From Halogeometricum pallidum JCM 14848 (GTDB lineage: Archaea > Halobacteriota > Halobacteria > Halobacteriales > Haloferacaceae), in NCBI RefSeq assembly GCF_000337095.1, contig NZ_AOIV01000001.1:1-36988 (forward strand): 36,988 nt of DNA, written 5' to 3'. Below the pieces are notes generated by a model. That model was not told where the DNA came from. It made no database searches and saw nothing but the letters and a program-made list of their open reading frames with translations. Both the position numbers and the translations under genes were made by a program. Numbering within the stretch: position 1 is the first letter of the stretch; every line of letters starts with the position of its first letter. Below are positions 1-7,499 of this stretch, piece after piece.

Positions 1-125
1 GCCACGCCCGGCGAGTACGCTAAGGAGAGGTCTCGCTGCGTGTTCGTCGGTTTCGTCGTCGAAATCTCGATTTTACCCGGCGGCTCTTCGCGGTGATACT
101 CCCGCGCGTCGTCGTCTAATCCCAT
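1..125 (-). CDS. Malic enzyme, N-terminal fragment (cut by left window edge)
   Basis: The reverse strand from 125 downwards reads an open frame of 41 codons that leaves the window. It starts MGLDDDAREYHREEPPGKIE and continues with a TKP segment, QRDLSLAYSPG and V. This is the hallmark N-terminus of NAD(P)-dependent malic enzymes, which oxidatively decarboxylate malate to pyruvate and link the TCA cycle to pyruvate metabolism. The tyrosine in the AYSPG motif belongs to the substrate site in this family. The ATG is supported by a T-rich TATA-like element about 25-33 nt upstream. It lies 113 bp downstream of the M24-like gene on the same strand, with two inverted repeats in the gap. Family assignment is confident from the motif; cofactor preference and total length cannot be seen. 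Confidence 0.82.
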   Translation of the reverse strand, partial: MGLDDDAREYHREEPPGKIEISTTKPTNTQRDLSLAYSPGV

Positions 126-149
126 GCCCGAGGGCACCCGTGGAACCGT

Positions 150-158
150 GAAAAAGCT
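150..158 (-). promoter_or_regulatory. Putative TATA element for the malic enzyme gene
   Basis: On the minus strand a run of five T follows AGC, 25-33 nt before the ATG at 125. This is the distance expected for a leaderless haloarchaeal transcript. It is assigned from composition and position only. Confidence 0.4.
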
Positions 159-164
159 ACCGTA

Positions 165-186
165 CTGTCGAAAAAGACTTCGACAG
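165..186. promoter_or_regulatory. Perfect 8-bp inverted repeat upstream of the malic enzyme gene
   Basis: CTGTCGAA (165-172) and TTCGACAG (179-186) are exact reverse complements with a 6-nt spacer. The element sits about 40-61 nt upstream of the malic enzyme ATG, directly beyond its putative TATA box. This position fits an operator for an activator. It could also form an RNA hairpin in the tail of the upstream M24-like transcript. Confidence 0.45.
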
Positions 187-192
187 ACGACG

Positions 193-214
193 AAACAATA
201 CTCGCTGGCGAGTA
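193..214 (-). terminator. Putative terminator hairpin after the M24-like gene
   Basis: TACTCGC (199-205) and GCGAGTA (208-214) form a perfect 7-bp inverted repeat with a 2-nt centre. It begins 25 nt after the stop of the M24-like gene. Read on the minus strand it is followed by TTGTTTCG, so it resembles a stem with a T-rich tail. Archaeal termination relies mainly on T-runs, so the stem may instead be a 16-bp palindromic protein site. Confidence 0.35.
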
Positions 215-238
215 CTCCTTTACTCCGAACCGCTCCCG

Positions 239-1399
239 CTACTCCGCGTCGAGGTGGAGTATCTCGTGTCGTTCGACGGCGAACTCGTGGTCCCACGCCG
301 TGACCGTACGGGTGGGCCACTCGCCCGTCGCTGTCAGCACCTCCGCGCCGTCATCGGCGACGAGGACGGTATCTTCGGATTTCGCGCCCCGTATCGTCGG
401 GTTGTACGCGTACGCCATCGGCGTCTCCACCGGGGCATCCTCGCCGGGCGAGGCGAACCACTCGCGGCCGGCGTAGCCCGCGGCCCCGCCCTGGTGGTGT
501 TCGCGCCACTCCTCGGGGTAGTCGACGTGTTCGTAGGCGGCCATGATGTTGTCGAAGACGCCGTCGGCGGTGCCGTCGAGTCGCGCGACGGCCCGCGTCG
601 CCGCCAGCGCACTCGTCTCCACCTGCTGAGCCTTCCGGTGGCGTTCGGCCAACCACTCCGGCGGGTCGAAGGCGACGGTTCGGGTCGTGCTCGCGTGCAG
701 ACCGCCGCGTTCGGCCGTCACCGACAGCAGAGCGTAGTCGCCCAACTCCGCGTACGTCGGGGTGTAGTGGCGGTACGTCTGCGCCCGTTCGGCGCCGCCG
801 ACGAGGACGACGGGCGCCTCGATGCCCCGCGTCGCCAACGCTATCTTCAGCGCCGCGGCCACCTCGTGTTCGGTGTCCCCCGGTTCGAGTTCGCGCGCGA
901 CCCGTTCGACGGCGTCCGCCGTCTCGCGTCCGAGTTCGCGGTAGCGTTCGACGTCCGTCTCCGAGAGCGGTTGGCGGAGTTCGGCCGCGTCCACCGAGTC
1001 GAGTCCGGGCACCTCGAAATCCGCCGCGCCCTCTCCCTCGGTCTCGCCGGCGACGCCGTCGGCCAGCGACGACTCGTACCAGTTCGTCTGCCGCACGTCG
1101 AACGCCTCGGGCACCTCCTCGTCGGCGAGGCGGTTCGCCTCGATGTTGTCGGTGACGACGACCCACCCGTCCTCGCGGTCGTAGCCCGCGGCGGCGACGC
1201 CCAGGTCAGCGCCCCGACTGACGACATTGCTCCCGCCGGTGAGCCACGAGAAGGAGTTCGGCTCCGCGAACCAGACCGCGTCGAGTTCCTCCCGGTCGAG
1301 ATACTCCTCCAATCGCTCCCGCCGGTCGTCGAGGTGGTCGGTGACGATGTCGCGTTCGCTCCCGGTCGCTTCCGAACCGGAGTCGCCTTCGTCGGTCAT
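239..1399 (-). CDS. M24 (Xaa-Pro peptidase/creatinase-like) family protein, probably without normal metal centre
   Basis: This 386-residue protein has the pita-bread layout of M24 proteins: an N-terminal creatinase-like domain (about 25-130) and a C-terminal domain (about 150-386). Family marks are TTRTV (238-242), HHQGG (301-305) and an NP..G.KSEDT stretch (333-344). Active M24 enzymes bind two metals through D, D, H, E, E. Aligned by eye, the two aspartates correspond to S226 and S237 and the first glutamate to N333. Only the histidine (301 or 302) and E342 remain. A dinuclear peptidase therefore looks unlikely; a non-catalytic role or an altered activity is possible. The N-terminal 24 residues are acidic and low in complexity. 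The ATG at 1399 is the clear start. The gene is alone upstream of the malic enzyme on the same strand. Confidence 0.8.
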   Translation of the reverse strand: MTDEGDSGSEATGSERDIVTDHLDDRRERLEEYLDREELDAVWFAEPNSFSWLTGGSNVVSRGADLGVAAAGYDREDGWVVVTDNIEANRLADEEVPEAFDVRQTNWYESSLADGVAGETEGEGAADFEVPGLDSVDAAELRQPLSETDVERYRELGRETADAVERVARELEPGDTEHEVAAALKIALATRGIEAPVVLVGGAERAQTYRHYTPTYAELGDYALLSVTAERGGLHASTTRTVAFDPPEWLAERHRKAQQVETSALAATRAVARLDGTADGVFDNIMAAYEHVDYPEEWREHHQGGAAGYAGREWFASPGEDAPVETPMAYAYNPTIRGAKSEDTVLVADDGAEVLTATGEWPTRTVTAWDHEFAVERHEILHLDAE

Positions 1400-1494
1400 A
1401 CGCGACCGTTCCCACGGGAGCCATTGAAACGTTCCGGTGGTTCGCGCGTCTGCGGAGAGAGGGGTTCAAGTGGACGCGACCCCGAGAGCGGAAT

Positions 1495-2313
1495 ATGAAC
1501 ACTCGCCTCCGACGCCTCGTGGCACTCACCGTGCCGCTCACGGGCTTTCTGATGGTACTCGGGGTGTACACCGCCGCCGCCGGCGCCGGCCTGACGTGCG
1601 CCGGGCGGTGGCCGTTCTGCGACGGCTTCTTGGGGCTGTTCCCGGCCAACTGGAGCAGCTTCATCGAATGGTTCCACCGACTCGTGGCGATGCTCGTCGG
1701 CTTTCTCATCCTCGGCACCACGATTCAGGCGTGGCGGGCCGGCGTCGACAGTCGCGTCCGTCGGTCACTCGCCCTCGCCACCATCCTCCTTCCCTCGCAG
1801 ATTATCCTCGGCGCGCTGACCGTGACGACGTACGAGTGGGTCGTCCTCTCGGCGCACTTCGTTACGGCGTCGACCATCTACACCGCCGTCGTTCTCGCCT
1901 TCGCGCGGGCGTACGAACCCCCCGCCGCCGGCGAACTCCGCCGCGCCCTCGGGGGTGCCGCCGTCGGCGTCGCCGCCCTCGTCGTCCTCGCGCCCCACGC
2001 GTTCCTCCCGTTCGGCGCGAACCTCCAGGCCGTCTACTACACGCTCGGACTCGTCGCCTACGGCGTTCTCGTCGCCGCCACCGCGTGGCTCGGTTCGGGC
2101 GACGGCGCCGGCCGCGTCCGCCTCCTGACGGGGAGCGCCGCCCTCCTCCTCGTCGCCCTCCTCGTCCTCGGGCGACAGGTGTACAGCGGGGGACTGGAGT
2201 ACGTCTCCGTCGCCGGCACCCTCCTCGTCCTCGGCCTCGTCGCCGCCGCGGCGTACGCCCTCCGCGACCGTCCGACGCGGCAGTCCCGCGGCGTCCCCGG
2301 CGGGAGCGACTGA
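1495..2313 (+). CDS. ctaA: COX15/CtaA-family heme A synthase
   Basis: This is a 272-residue membrane protein with about eight hydrophobic segments. CtaA proteins oxidise the C8 methyl of heme O to give heme A for cytochrome c oxidase. The N-terminal half carries the family marks: a cysteine pair in CAGRWPFC (C35, C42), the EWFHR motif (H61) and H121 in LSAHF. These match the two N-terminal heme-ligand histidines of bacterial CtaA. The C-terminal half, about 170-272, contains no histidine after H168, so the second conserved His pair is absent. The half-size four-helix CtaA of Aeropyrum shows that the N-terminal half can be enough. No other oxidase assembly gene is next to it. The start ATG at 1495 follows the divergent M24-like gene by 95 bp. 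Confidence 0.85.
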   Translation: MNTRLRRLVALTVPLTGFLMVLGVYTAAAGAGLTCAGRWPFCDGFLGLFPANWSSFIEWFHRLVAMLVGFLILGTTIQAWRAGVDSRVRRSLALATILLPSQIILGALTVTTYEWVVLSAHFVTASTIYTAVVLAFARAYEPPAAGELRRALGGAAVGVAALVVLAPHAFLPFGANLQAVYYTLGLVAYGVLVAATAWLGSGDGAGRVRLLTGSAALLLVALLVLGRQVYSGGLEYVSVAGTLLVLGLVAAAAYALRDRPTRQSRGVPGGSD

Positions 2314-2355
2314 CCGCCGGGTGGTCCGGCCGCGGGCCTTCTTCGTCCATCGACG

Positions 2356-2383
2356 CCGTACGGTCGCCGGTCCGTACGGTCGC
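2356..2383. repeat. Two 12-bp direct repeats, each containing an 8-bp palindrome
   Basis: CCGTACGGTCGC occurs at 2356-2367 and again at 2372-2383, a 16-bp period. CCGTACGG is itself a perfect palindrome. The pair lies between the ctaA stop and the binding-protein promoter, about 115-140 nt upstream of that TATA box. It could bind a regulator. Confidence 0.5.
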
Positions 2384-2497
2384 ACGAACTCGACCGTGCC
2401 AATTCTCGAATCGCCAGTTCTGGTCGGTCGCGGTACCCGATGTTCCGTCTCTCGGCGCGATTGTTGGATACCTCGCGTTCGCCGAATCGAAGAGGTG

Positions 2498-2502
2498 TTA
2501 TA
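2498..2502 (+). promoter_or_regulatory. TATA element of the amino acid ABC transporter operon
   Basis: TTATA is centred about 28 nt upstream of the ATG at 2528, the spacing expected for a leaderless haloarchaeal transcript. It supports choosing 2528 over the more distant in-frame start at 2321. Confidence 0.6.
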
Positions 2503-2527
2503 CCAGGGTCGGTTACGGACGGGTGTT

Positions 2528-3448
2528 ATGGACAGACGTGCTTATCTGAAAACCGGTGCCGGAGTGGTCGCTGGCGGTCTCTTCGCGGGTTGTACGGGTG
2601 GTAACGGGGACGGCGAAGGGTCGACCGAGACGGCGACGTCTGAGGCGACAACCGGCGCCGAGGGGACGGGAGACGGAACCGAGACGGGAACCGAGTCCGG
2701 CAGCGAGGGCGACGTCGTACCGGACAACGTCGTCATCGGGTCGGACATTCCGTACCGACCGTTCGAGTATGAGACCACCTCGGGCGAACTCACCGGCTTC
2801 GACGTCGACATCGCGAAGGCCATCTTCGAGGAGCAACTCGGGACGAGTTACGAGTTCAAGCCGACGAGCTTCGACTCGATCATCCCCTCGCTGAAGAACA
2901 ACAACTTCCGCATCATCATGTCGGCGATGACCATCAACGACGAGCGCGCCAAGCAGGTCGACTTCTCGGACCCCTACTTCACCGCGTATCAGACCGTCAT
3001 CGTCCGGCAGGACAGCGACATCCAGACGAAAGAGGACCTCCGCGGGAAGACCGTCGGCGTCCAGAAGGGGACCACCGGCGCCGACGCCGCCCAACAGCTA
3101 AAGTCCGAGTTCAACGGCGAGTTGGAACTCAACCAGTACGACCAGGTCACCGGGGCGTTCCAAGCGCTCATCAACGGACAGGTCGTCGCCGTCATCAACG
3201 ACAACACGGTCAACGCCGAGTTCGTCAACAACCAGGGCGAAGGGCAGGTCCGCTTCCTCAAGGGGGAGGGTGCGGCCGCCGAGTCCGGCGAGAACGCTCC
3301 CGACTACCTCACGCTCACCGTCGAGAACTACGGCATCGCGTTCCGTCAGGACGACGACGAGTTCCGCAAGCGAGTGAACGAGGCGCTCGCCGCCATCCAG
3401 GAGAACGGGACGTACGACGAGATATACGCCGAGTACTTCGAGGGCTGA
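2528..3448 (+). CDS. ABC transporter substrate-binding lipoprotein, polar amino acid type (family 3)
   Basis: The 306-residue product starts MDRRAYLKTGAGVVAGGLFA followed by GC. This gives a twin-arginine signal (RRAYLK) and a lipobox ending in C22, so it should be exported folded by Tat and anchored by lipid outside the membrane. An acidic Ser/Thr/Gly/Glu linker (about 24-65) precedes a family 3 binding domain (about 70-306). Family features include IPYRPFEY, the GFDVDIAK segment, SAMTIN.ER and DFSDPYF. The expected ligand is glutamine, glutamate or another polar amino acid; the exact ligand cannot be read from the sequence. An in-frame start at 2321 is rejected because it lies before the TATA box and would bury the Tat signal. 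The permease and ATPase genes follow at once. Confidence 0.92.
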   Translation: MDRRAYLKTGAGVVAGGLFAGCTGGNGDGEGSTETATSEATTGAEGTGDGTETGTESGSEGDVVPDNVVIGSDIPYRPFEYETTSGELTGFDVDIAKAIFEEQLGTSYEFKPTSFDSIIPSLKNNNFRIIMSAMTINDERAKQVDFSDPYFTAYQTVIVRQDSDIQTKEDLRGKTVGVQKGTTGADAAQQLKSEFNGELELNQYDQVTGAFQALINGQVVAVINDNTVNAEFVNNQGEGQVRFLKGEGAAAESGENAPDYLTLTVENYGIAFRQDDDEFRKRVNEALAAIQENGTYDEIYAEYFEG

Positions 3449-3487
3449 ACGCGGCCCCCGTTACTGACGTAGATATCCGAACTACCA

Positions 3488-4318
3488 ATGGCTGATACAT
3501 ACTCCGGCGCGACCGCCGACGAGGGCGACCGCGGGAGCGGCGGGTTAGTCGACGACACGACGCTGAAGTGGCTCGGCGTGGGGCTATCGAGCCTGTTCGC
3601 GCTCGCCGTCTTGGCGCTCGTCGTCTACATTATCACGACGCAGGTCGACTTCGCGCTGATGCGGACCGTCCTGCCGCAGTTCGTCTCGGCGTACCTGCTG
3701 GTGCTCCAAATCGTCGTCATCGGGGGCGTCCTCTCGGTGACCGCGGGCGTGTTCGTCGGCCTCGCGCGCGTCTCGAAGACGTCGATAACGAACGGCATCG
3801 CGACGGCGTACGTCCAGTTCTTCCGCGGAACGCCGCTGCTGTTCCAGATATTCGTCATCTACTTCGGTATTCCGACGCTGTGGCCCGGCACCTTCCCCGT
3901 GCAGAACTGGGGATTCCCGACGGCCATCATCGCGTTGACGCTCAACCACGCCGCGTACGTCGGCGAGGCGGTCCGCGGCGGTATCGACGCCGTCCCCGAC
4001 GGCCAGATGGAGGCCGCGCGGTCGCTCGGGATGGGCTACATCCAGGGGATGCGCGAGGTGGTCGTCCCGCAGGCGTGGCGCAACGCCCTCGCGGCCATCG
4101 GCAACGACCAGGTCATCCTCGTGAAGGACACCTCGCTTCTCACCATCATCGCCATCCCCGAACTCATGCAGCAGTTCCGGAGCGTCAACAGCGCGACGTT
4201 CGACGCGTGGACGCCGCTCGTCCTCGTCGCCATCGCGTACCTCTCCATCACGCTCCCGCTGATGCGACTCGTGAGCTATTTGGAGGACCGCTCGGACTGG
4301 GGAGGTGACAGCCAGTGA
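3488..4318 (+). CDS. Amino acid ABC transporter permease (HisM/GlnP type)
   Basis: This 276-residue inner membrane protein starts 39 bp after the binding-protein gene. It has a hydrophilic N-terminus of about 28 residues, then about five to six membrane helices. The ATPase-coupling EAA loop is clear: [20 protein letters not shown] followed by SLGM. Earlier, [12 protein letters not shown] matches the RGTP motif typical of polar amino acid permeases. With only one permease gene in the operon, a homodimer is likely. The stop TGA overlaps the start of the ATPase gene, which indicates translational coupling. Confidence 0.93.
   Translation: MADTYSGATADEGDRGSGGLVDDTTLKWLGVGLSSLFALAVLALVVYIITTQVDFALMRTVLPQFVSAYLLVLQIVVIGGVLSVTAGVFVGLARVSKTSITNGIATAYVQFFRGTPLLFQIFVIYFGIPTLWPGTFPVQNWGFPTAIIALTLNHAAYVGEAVRGGIDAVPDGQMEAARSLGMGYIQGMREVVVPQAWRNALAAIGNDQVILVKDTSLLTIIAIPELMQQFRSVNSATFDAWTPLVLVAIAYLSITLPLMRLVSYLEDRSDWGGDSQ
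4301..4308 (+). promoter_or_regulatory. Strong Shine-Dalgarno for the GTG-started ATPase gene
   Basis: GGAGGTGA lies inside the permease 3' end, 6 nt before the GTG at 4315. It is nearly fully complementary to the 16S anti-SD and fixes the start on GTG. Confidence 0.7.
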
Positions 4319-5046
4319 ACCCCCTCTTGGAGTTCGACGAGGTGAACAAGTACTTCGGCGAGACGCACGTCCTGAAGGACGTCTCGCTCGATATCGAGGA
4401 CCAGGACGTGACCGTCGTCGTCGGCCCCTCCGGGTCCGGAAAGTCGACGCTCCTGCGCTGTGCCAACCGCCTCGAAGAGATTCAGGGCGGGGAGATTCGC
4501 CTCGACGGCGAGTCCATCTCCGACCCGAAGGCCGACATCAACGTCCTCCGCCAGCGCATCGGCATGGTGTTCCAGTCGTTCAACCTCTTCCCGCACAAGA
4601 CGGCCCTGGAGAACGTGACGCTCGCGCCGCGGAAGGTCCGCGGACTCGACGACGACGTCGCCGAGGCGCGCGGCGAGGAACTCCTCGACCGCGTCGGTCT
4701 CAGCGCCCAACTGAACTCCTACCCGAACCAGCTATCCGGGGGCCAACAACAGCGCGTCGCCATCGCCCGCGCGCTGGCGATGGACCCGAAGGTGATGCTG
4801 TTCGACGAGGTGACGAGCGCGCTGGACCCCGAACTGGTGGGGGAGGTGCTCGAAGTGATGCGGACGCTCGCCGACGAGGGGATGACGATGATGGTCGTCA
4901 CCCACGAGATGGGGTTCGCCCGCGAGGTGGGCGACCGAATCGTCCTCATGTCCGACGGTCGCATCGTCGAGACCGGAGAACCGAAGCAGTTCTTCGAGAG
5001 CCCCGAGACCGACCGCGGCAAGCGGTTCCTCTCGAAGATTCTCTAA
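4315..5046 (+). CDS. Amino acid ABC transporter ATP-binding protein (GlnQ type)
   Basis: The 243-residue ATPase has all expected motifs: Walker [10 protein letters not shown] (37-45), Q-loop Q87, signature LSGGQ (140-144), Walker B VMLFDE (160-165), D-loop SALD and H-loop H197. It energises uptake through the permease encoded just upstream. The start is a GTG at 4315 whose last two bases are part of the permease TGA (GTGA overlap). A very strong ribosome binding sequence GGAGGTGA lies at 4301-4308, 6 nt before it. DEVTSALD replaces DEPTSALD, a common variant in polar amino acid ATPases. Confidence 0.95.
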   Translation: MNPLLEFDEVNKYFGETHVLKDVSLDIEDQDVTVVVGPSGSGKSTLLRCANRLEEIQGGEIRLDGESISDPKADINVLRQRIGMVFQSFNLFPHKTALENVTLAPRKVRGLDDDVAEARGEELLDRVGLSAQLNSYPNQLSGGQQQRVAIARALAMDPKVMLFDEVTSALDPELVGEVLEVMRTLADEGMTMMVVTHEMGFAREVGDRIVLMSDGRIVETGEPKQFFESPETDRGKRFLSKIL

Positions 5047-5103
5047 ATGCAAAAAGTAATAATCTGCGACACGTTCATCTGCTCGGACGACGATACTTCG
5101 GCT

Positions 5104-5292
5104 ATGAACGCCCTCACTCCCCGCTCGCGCTCCGAGCGGCAGACGAAAACCCTGAGAAAATCCGTCCTCTTCTGTCCCGACTGCGACCGCGCGGCGCCGC
5201 TGGACGACTGGTCGCACACCGACGACGCCGGCGACGAGACCGTCTCGTGTCCCGACTGCGAGGCGTCGCTGGCCGTCGTCCGCATCGCCTGA
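5104..5292 (+). CDS. Small haloarchaeal zinc-ribbon protein
   Basis: A 62-residue protein starting MNALTPRSRSERQTKTLRKS. Two CPDC knuckles (about residues 24-27 and 49-52) should bind one zinc ion. A basic N-terminus precedes an acidic middle. Proteins of this pattern are widespread in Halobacteria and uncharacterised. An in-frame ATG at 5047 would add 19 residues, but it touches the ATPase stop and runs through an AT-rich stretch (about 5055-5065) that looks like the promoter, so 5104 is preferred. It is convergent with the alcohol dehydrogenase, only 18 bp away. Confidence 0.72.
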   Translation: MNALTPRSRSERQTKTLRKSVLFCPDCDRAAPLDDWSHTDDAGDETVSCPDCEASLAVVRIA

Positions 5293-5310
5293 TTTTCCCG
5301 GTCGCGCCGT

Positions 5311-6372
5311 TCAGAACGTCATCACTTCGACGCCGACGGTGTCGTAGTCGCTCATCGCCGCCAGCCGGTCCGGTATCTCGTCGAGCGACACCTCTCGTGT
5401 CACGAGAGCGCCGGGGTCGACGGCGTCCGAGGCGAGCAGCGACAGCAGGTCGTCGGCGCTCGTCGGCGGCATCCCGCGCGCGCCGAGGAACGACACCTCG
5501 TGTCTGGTCATCCAGTCGGTCGGCAGCGACACCTCCCCCTTCTCCTCGTCGGTGGTCAGCCCCACCTGCACGTGCGCCCCGCGGGGTCTGACACAACGGA
5601 CGGAGTTACGACAGGTCTCAGCGACGCCCAACGCGTCGAGCGAGACGTGCGCGCCGCCGTCAGTAACGGCGCGAACCTCCTCGACGGCGTCGGCCTCGGA
5701 AGCGTCCACCAGTACCTCCGCCCCGAGGTCCGCCGCCGCGTCTAAGGCGGACTCCCGCACGTCGACGGCGACGACGCGCGCGCCGAGGACGCGGGCGACC
5801 TGAACGGCCGAGAGGCCGACGCCGCCGCATCCGTGGACGGCCACCCACTCGCCCGCGCCGAGGCCGGCCCGCGCGTTCAGCGCGTTGTAGGCGGTCATGA
5901 ACCGACAGCCGAGGGCGGCCACGTCCCGCGAGTCGACGCTGTCGGGGAGATGGAGGGCGTTGTAGTCGGCCGACGGGAGGTGGACCCGTTCGGCGAACGC
6001 CCCCTGCGCGGACCGCTCGAAGCCGAGGGCGTGCGGGTGGTCGCCGGTGCAGACGTTGCCGTGGCCGGTCCGGCAGTAGCCGCAGGACCCGCAGGCGAGG
6101 TTGAACGGTAGGGCCACGCGGTCGCCCTCCGCGACGGTCCTCACGCGGTCGCCCGCCTCGACGATGCGGCCGGCGGGTTCGTGCCCGAGAATCTGTCCGG
6201 GGTCCACCGCGTCGTCGGCCCACTCGCCGTGGCCCATCCAGGCGTGCCAGTCGCTGCGGCAGATGCCGCAGGCCTCCACCTCGACGACGACCCCTTCGGG
6301 GTCGGCCGTCGGTTCGGGCGCGTCTTCGATGCTCAGCGGTTCGCCGTGTTCGCGGAGGACTGCGGCGCGCAT
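5311..6372 (-). CDS. Zinc-dependent medium-chain alcohol dehydrogenase
   Basis: The 353-residue product belongs to the medium-chain dehydrogenase superfamily, which oxidises alcohols or reduces aldehydes with NAD(P). The GroES-like domain holds catalytic zinc ligands C35 (CGICRSDWHAW), H64-E65 (GHE) and probably C156. Structural zinc cysteines are at C94, C97, C100 and C108. The Rossmann domain has GCGGVG at 181-186, followed by an acidic residue (VAVD) that favours NAD. The ATG at 6372 is chosen because T-rich DNA lies about 25 nt upstream; an upstream ATG at 6396 would start inside that promoter. The substrate is not readable. It lies 74 bp downstream of the F420-type oxidoreductase on the same strand and may be cotranscribed. 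Confidence 0.88.
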   Translation of the reverse strand: MRAAVLREHGEPLSIEDAPEPTADPEGVVVEVEACGICRSDWHAWMGHGEWADDAVDPGQILGHEPAGRIVEAGDRVRTVAEGDRVALPFNLACGSCGYCRTGHGNVCTGDHPHALGFERSAQGAFAERVHLPSADYNALHLPDSVDSRDVAALGCRFMTAYNALNARAGLGAGEWVAVHGCGGVGLSAVQVARVLGARVVAVDVRESALDAAADLGAEVLVDASEADAVEEVRAVTDGGAHVSLDALGVAETCRNSVRCVRPRGAHVQVGLTTDEEKGEVSLPTDWMTRHEVSFLGARGMPPTSADDLLSLLASDAVDPGALVTREVSLDEIPDRLAAMSDYDTVGVEVMTF

Positions 6373-6446
6373 ACGCACGAGTCGGAGGCGATGCAAAAAG
6401 AGACCCCGGTCGGGAAGTGCGACGGAACGAACGCGTTACGCCGCGC

Positions 6447-7394
6447 TCACCGGAACGAGGGGAGGACTTCCTCCTCGTAGAACTCGAAGAACGCCTCCTG
6501 GTCGTCGCCTATCTGGTGGAAGTAGACGTGGTCGTACCCCGCGTCGAGACACTGTTGGATGCTGTCGATGTGCTCCTGCGGGTCGGTGCTGGTGAGGGTC
6601 GACCCCTCCCGGACCGTCTCCTCGGTCACCATCTGACTCGCCTGATCGAAGTGCTTCGGCGTCGGGAGTATCTGATTGAGTTCGCCCGGCAGCGCCGACT
6701 GCCGCCAGTTCTCGTGGGCCGTCTTCACCGCCTCGTCCTCCGAGTCCGCGACGCACATCGTCAACTGCGTCATCTTCGGGCCGTCGCCGTCGAACTCCTC
6801 GACGACGTCCTGCGGGCCGACCGACCAGAAGCCGTCGCCGATGTCGCCCGCCCGCCGCGCGGACTCCTCGCCGAACGCCGAGACGACGAGCGACGGCAGT
6901 TCGTCGGGCAGGGTGTACAGGCGGGCGTTCTCGACGGTGTAGTGCTCGCCGTGGTGGCTCACCTGCTCGCCCGTCCAGAGGCTCTTCATGACGTCGACGG
7001 CCTCCTCGAGCATGTCCATTCGCACGTCGTGTTCGGGCCAGTGCTCGCCCGTGACGTGTTCGTTGAGGGCCTCCCCGGAGCCGACGCCGAAGTAGAACTC
7101 CCGGCCGTCGAGCATCTCCTTGGTCGTCGCCGCCGCCTGCGCGACGTTCACGGGGTGGATGCGGACGGTGGGACAGGTGACGCCGACGCCGAGGTCGATG
7201 TCCTCGGTCGCCGCCGCGACGCCGCCGAGCGTGTTCCAGACGAACGGCGACTCGCCCTGCTCGGCCAGCCACGGGTGGAAGTGGTCGGACGCGGAGAGGA
7301 AGTCGTAACCGCGCGACTCGGCCTCCCGCGCGAGTTCGACCAGTTCGCTCCCGGCGAACTCCTCGCTCGACAGAGTGTATCCGAATTCTGTCAT
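6447..7394 (-). CDS. LLM-class F420-dependent oxidoreductase, glucose-6-phosphate dehydrogenase-like (TIGR03557 type)
   Basis: This 315-residue protein has the luciferase-like TIM-barrel pattern of F420-dependent enzymes. The segment SDHFHPW gives D37, H38 and W42, and GSGEALNE gives E108. These match D39, H40, W44 and E109 of mycobacterial F420-dependent glucose-6-phosphate dehydrogenase by spacing and context. F420 binding is therefore likely. Sugar phosphate as substrate is only inferred, because the wider family includes other alcohol dehydrogenases. The start at 7394 is backed by a TATA element at 7419-7426; a longer reading from 7448 would include that promoter. Clamp-loader gene rfcL lies upstream on the same strand, 105 bp away. 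Confidence 0.85.
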   Translation of the reverse strand: MTEFGYTLSSEEFAGSELVELAREAESRGYDFLSASDHFHPWLAEQGESPFVWNTLGGVAAATEDIDLGVGVTCPTVRIHPVNVAQAAATTKEMLDGREFYFGVGSGEALNEHVTGEHWPEHDVRMDMLEEAVDVMKSLWTGEQVSHHGEHYTVENARLYTLPDELPSLVVSAFGEESARRAGDIGDGFWSVGPQDVVEEFDGDGPKMTQLTMCVADSEDEAVKTAHENWRQSALPGELNQILPTPKHFDQASQMVTEETVREGSTLTSTDPQEHIDSIQQCLDAGYDHVYFHQIGDDQEAFFEFYEEEVLPSFR

Positions 7395-7418
7395 GATTTC
7401 GGCTTCTCGCGGGTGTTC

Positions 7419-7426
7419 GATAAATG
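7419..7426 (-). promoter_or_regulatory. TATA element of the F420 oxidoreductase gene
   Basis: On the minus strand CATTTATC lies 25-32 nt upstream of the ATG at 7394, the spacing of a leaderless promoter. Confidence 0.6.
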
Positions 7427-7499
7427 AAGTGGCAGAACACTCATGCACCGTCTCGCCGACGGCGGCCGGTTCGTCGGGAGGCGGACCCCTGGGCGGCGG

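Noticed and set aside
254-1498. 414-codon plus-strand open frame opposite the M24-like gene
   Set aside because: It is an antisense shadow of a gene with clear M24 motifs; the translation is rich in Arg and Val without acidic bias.
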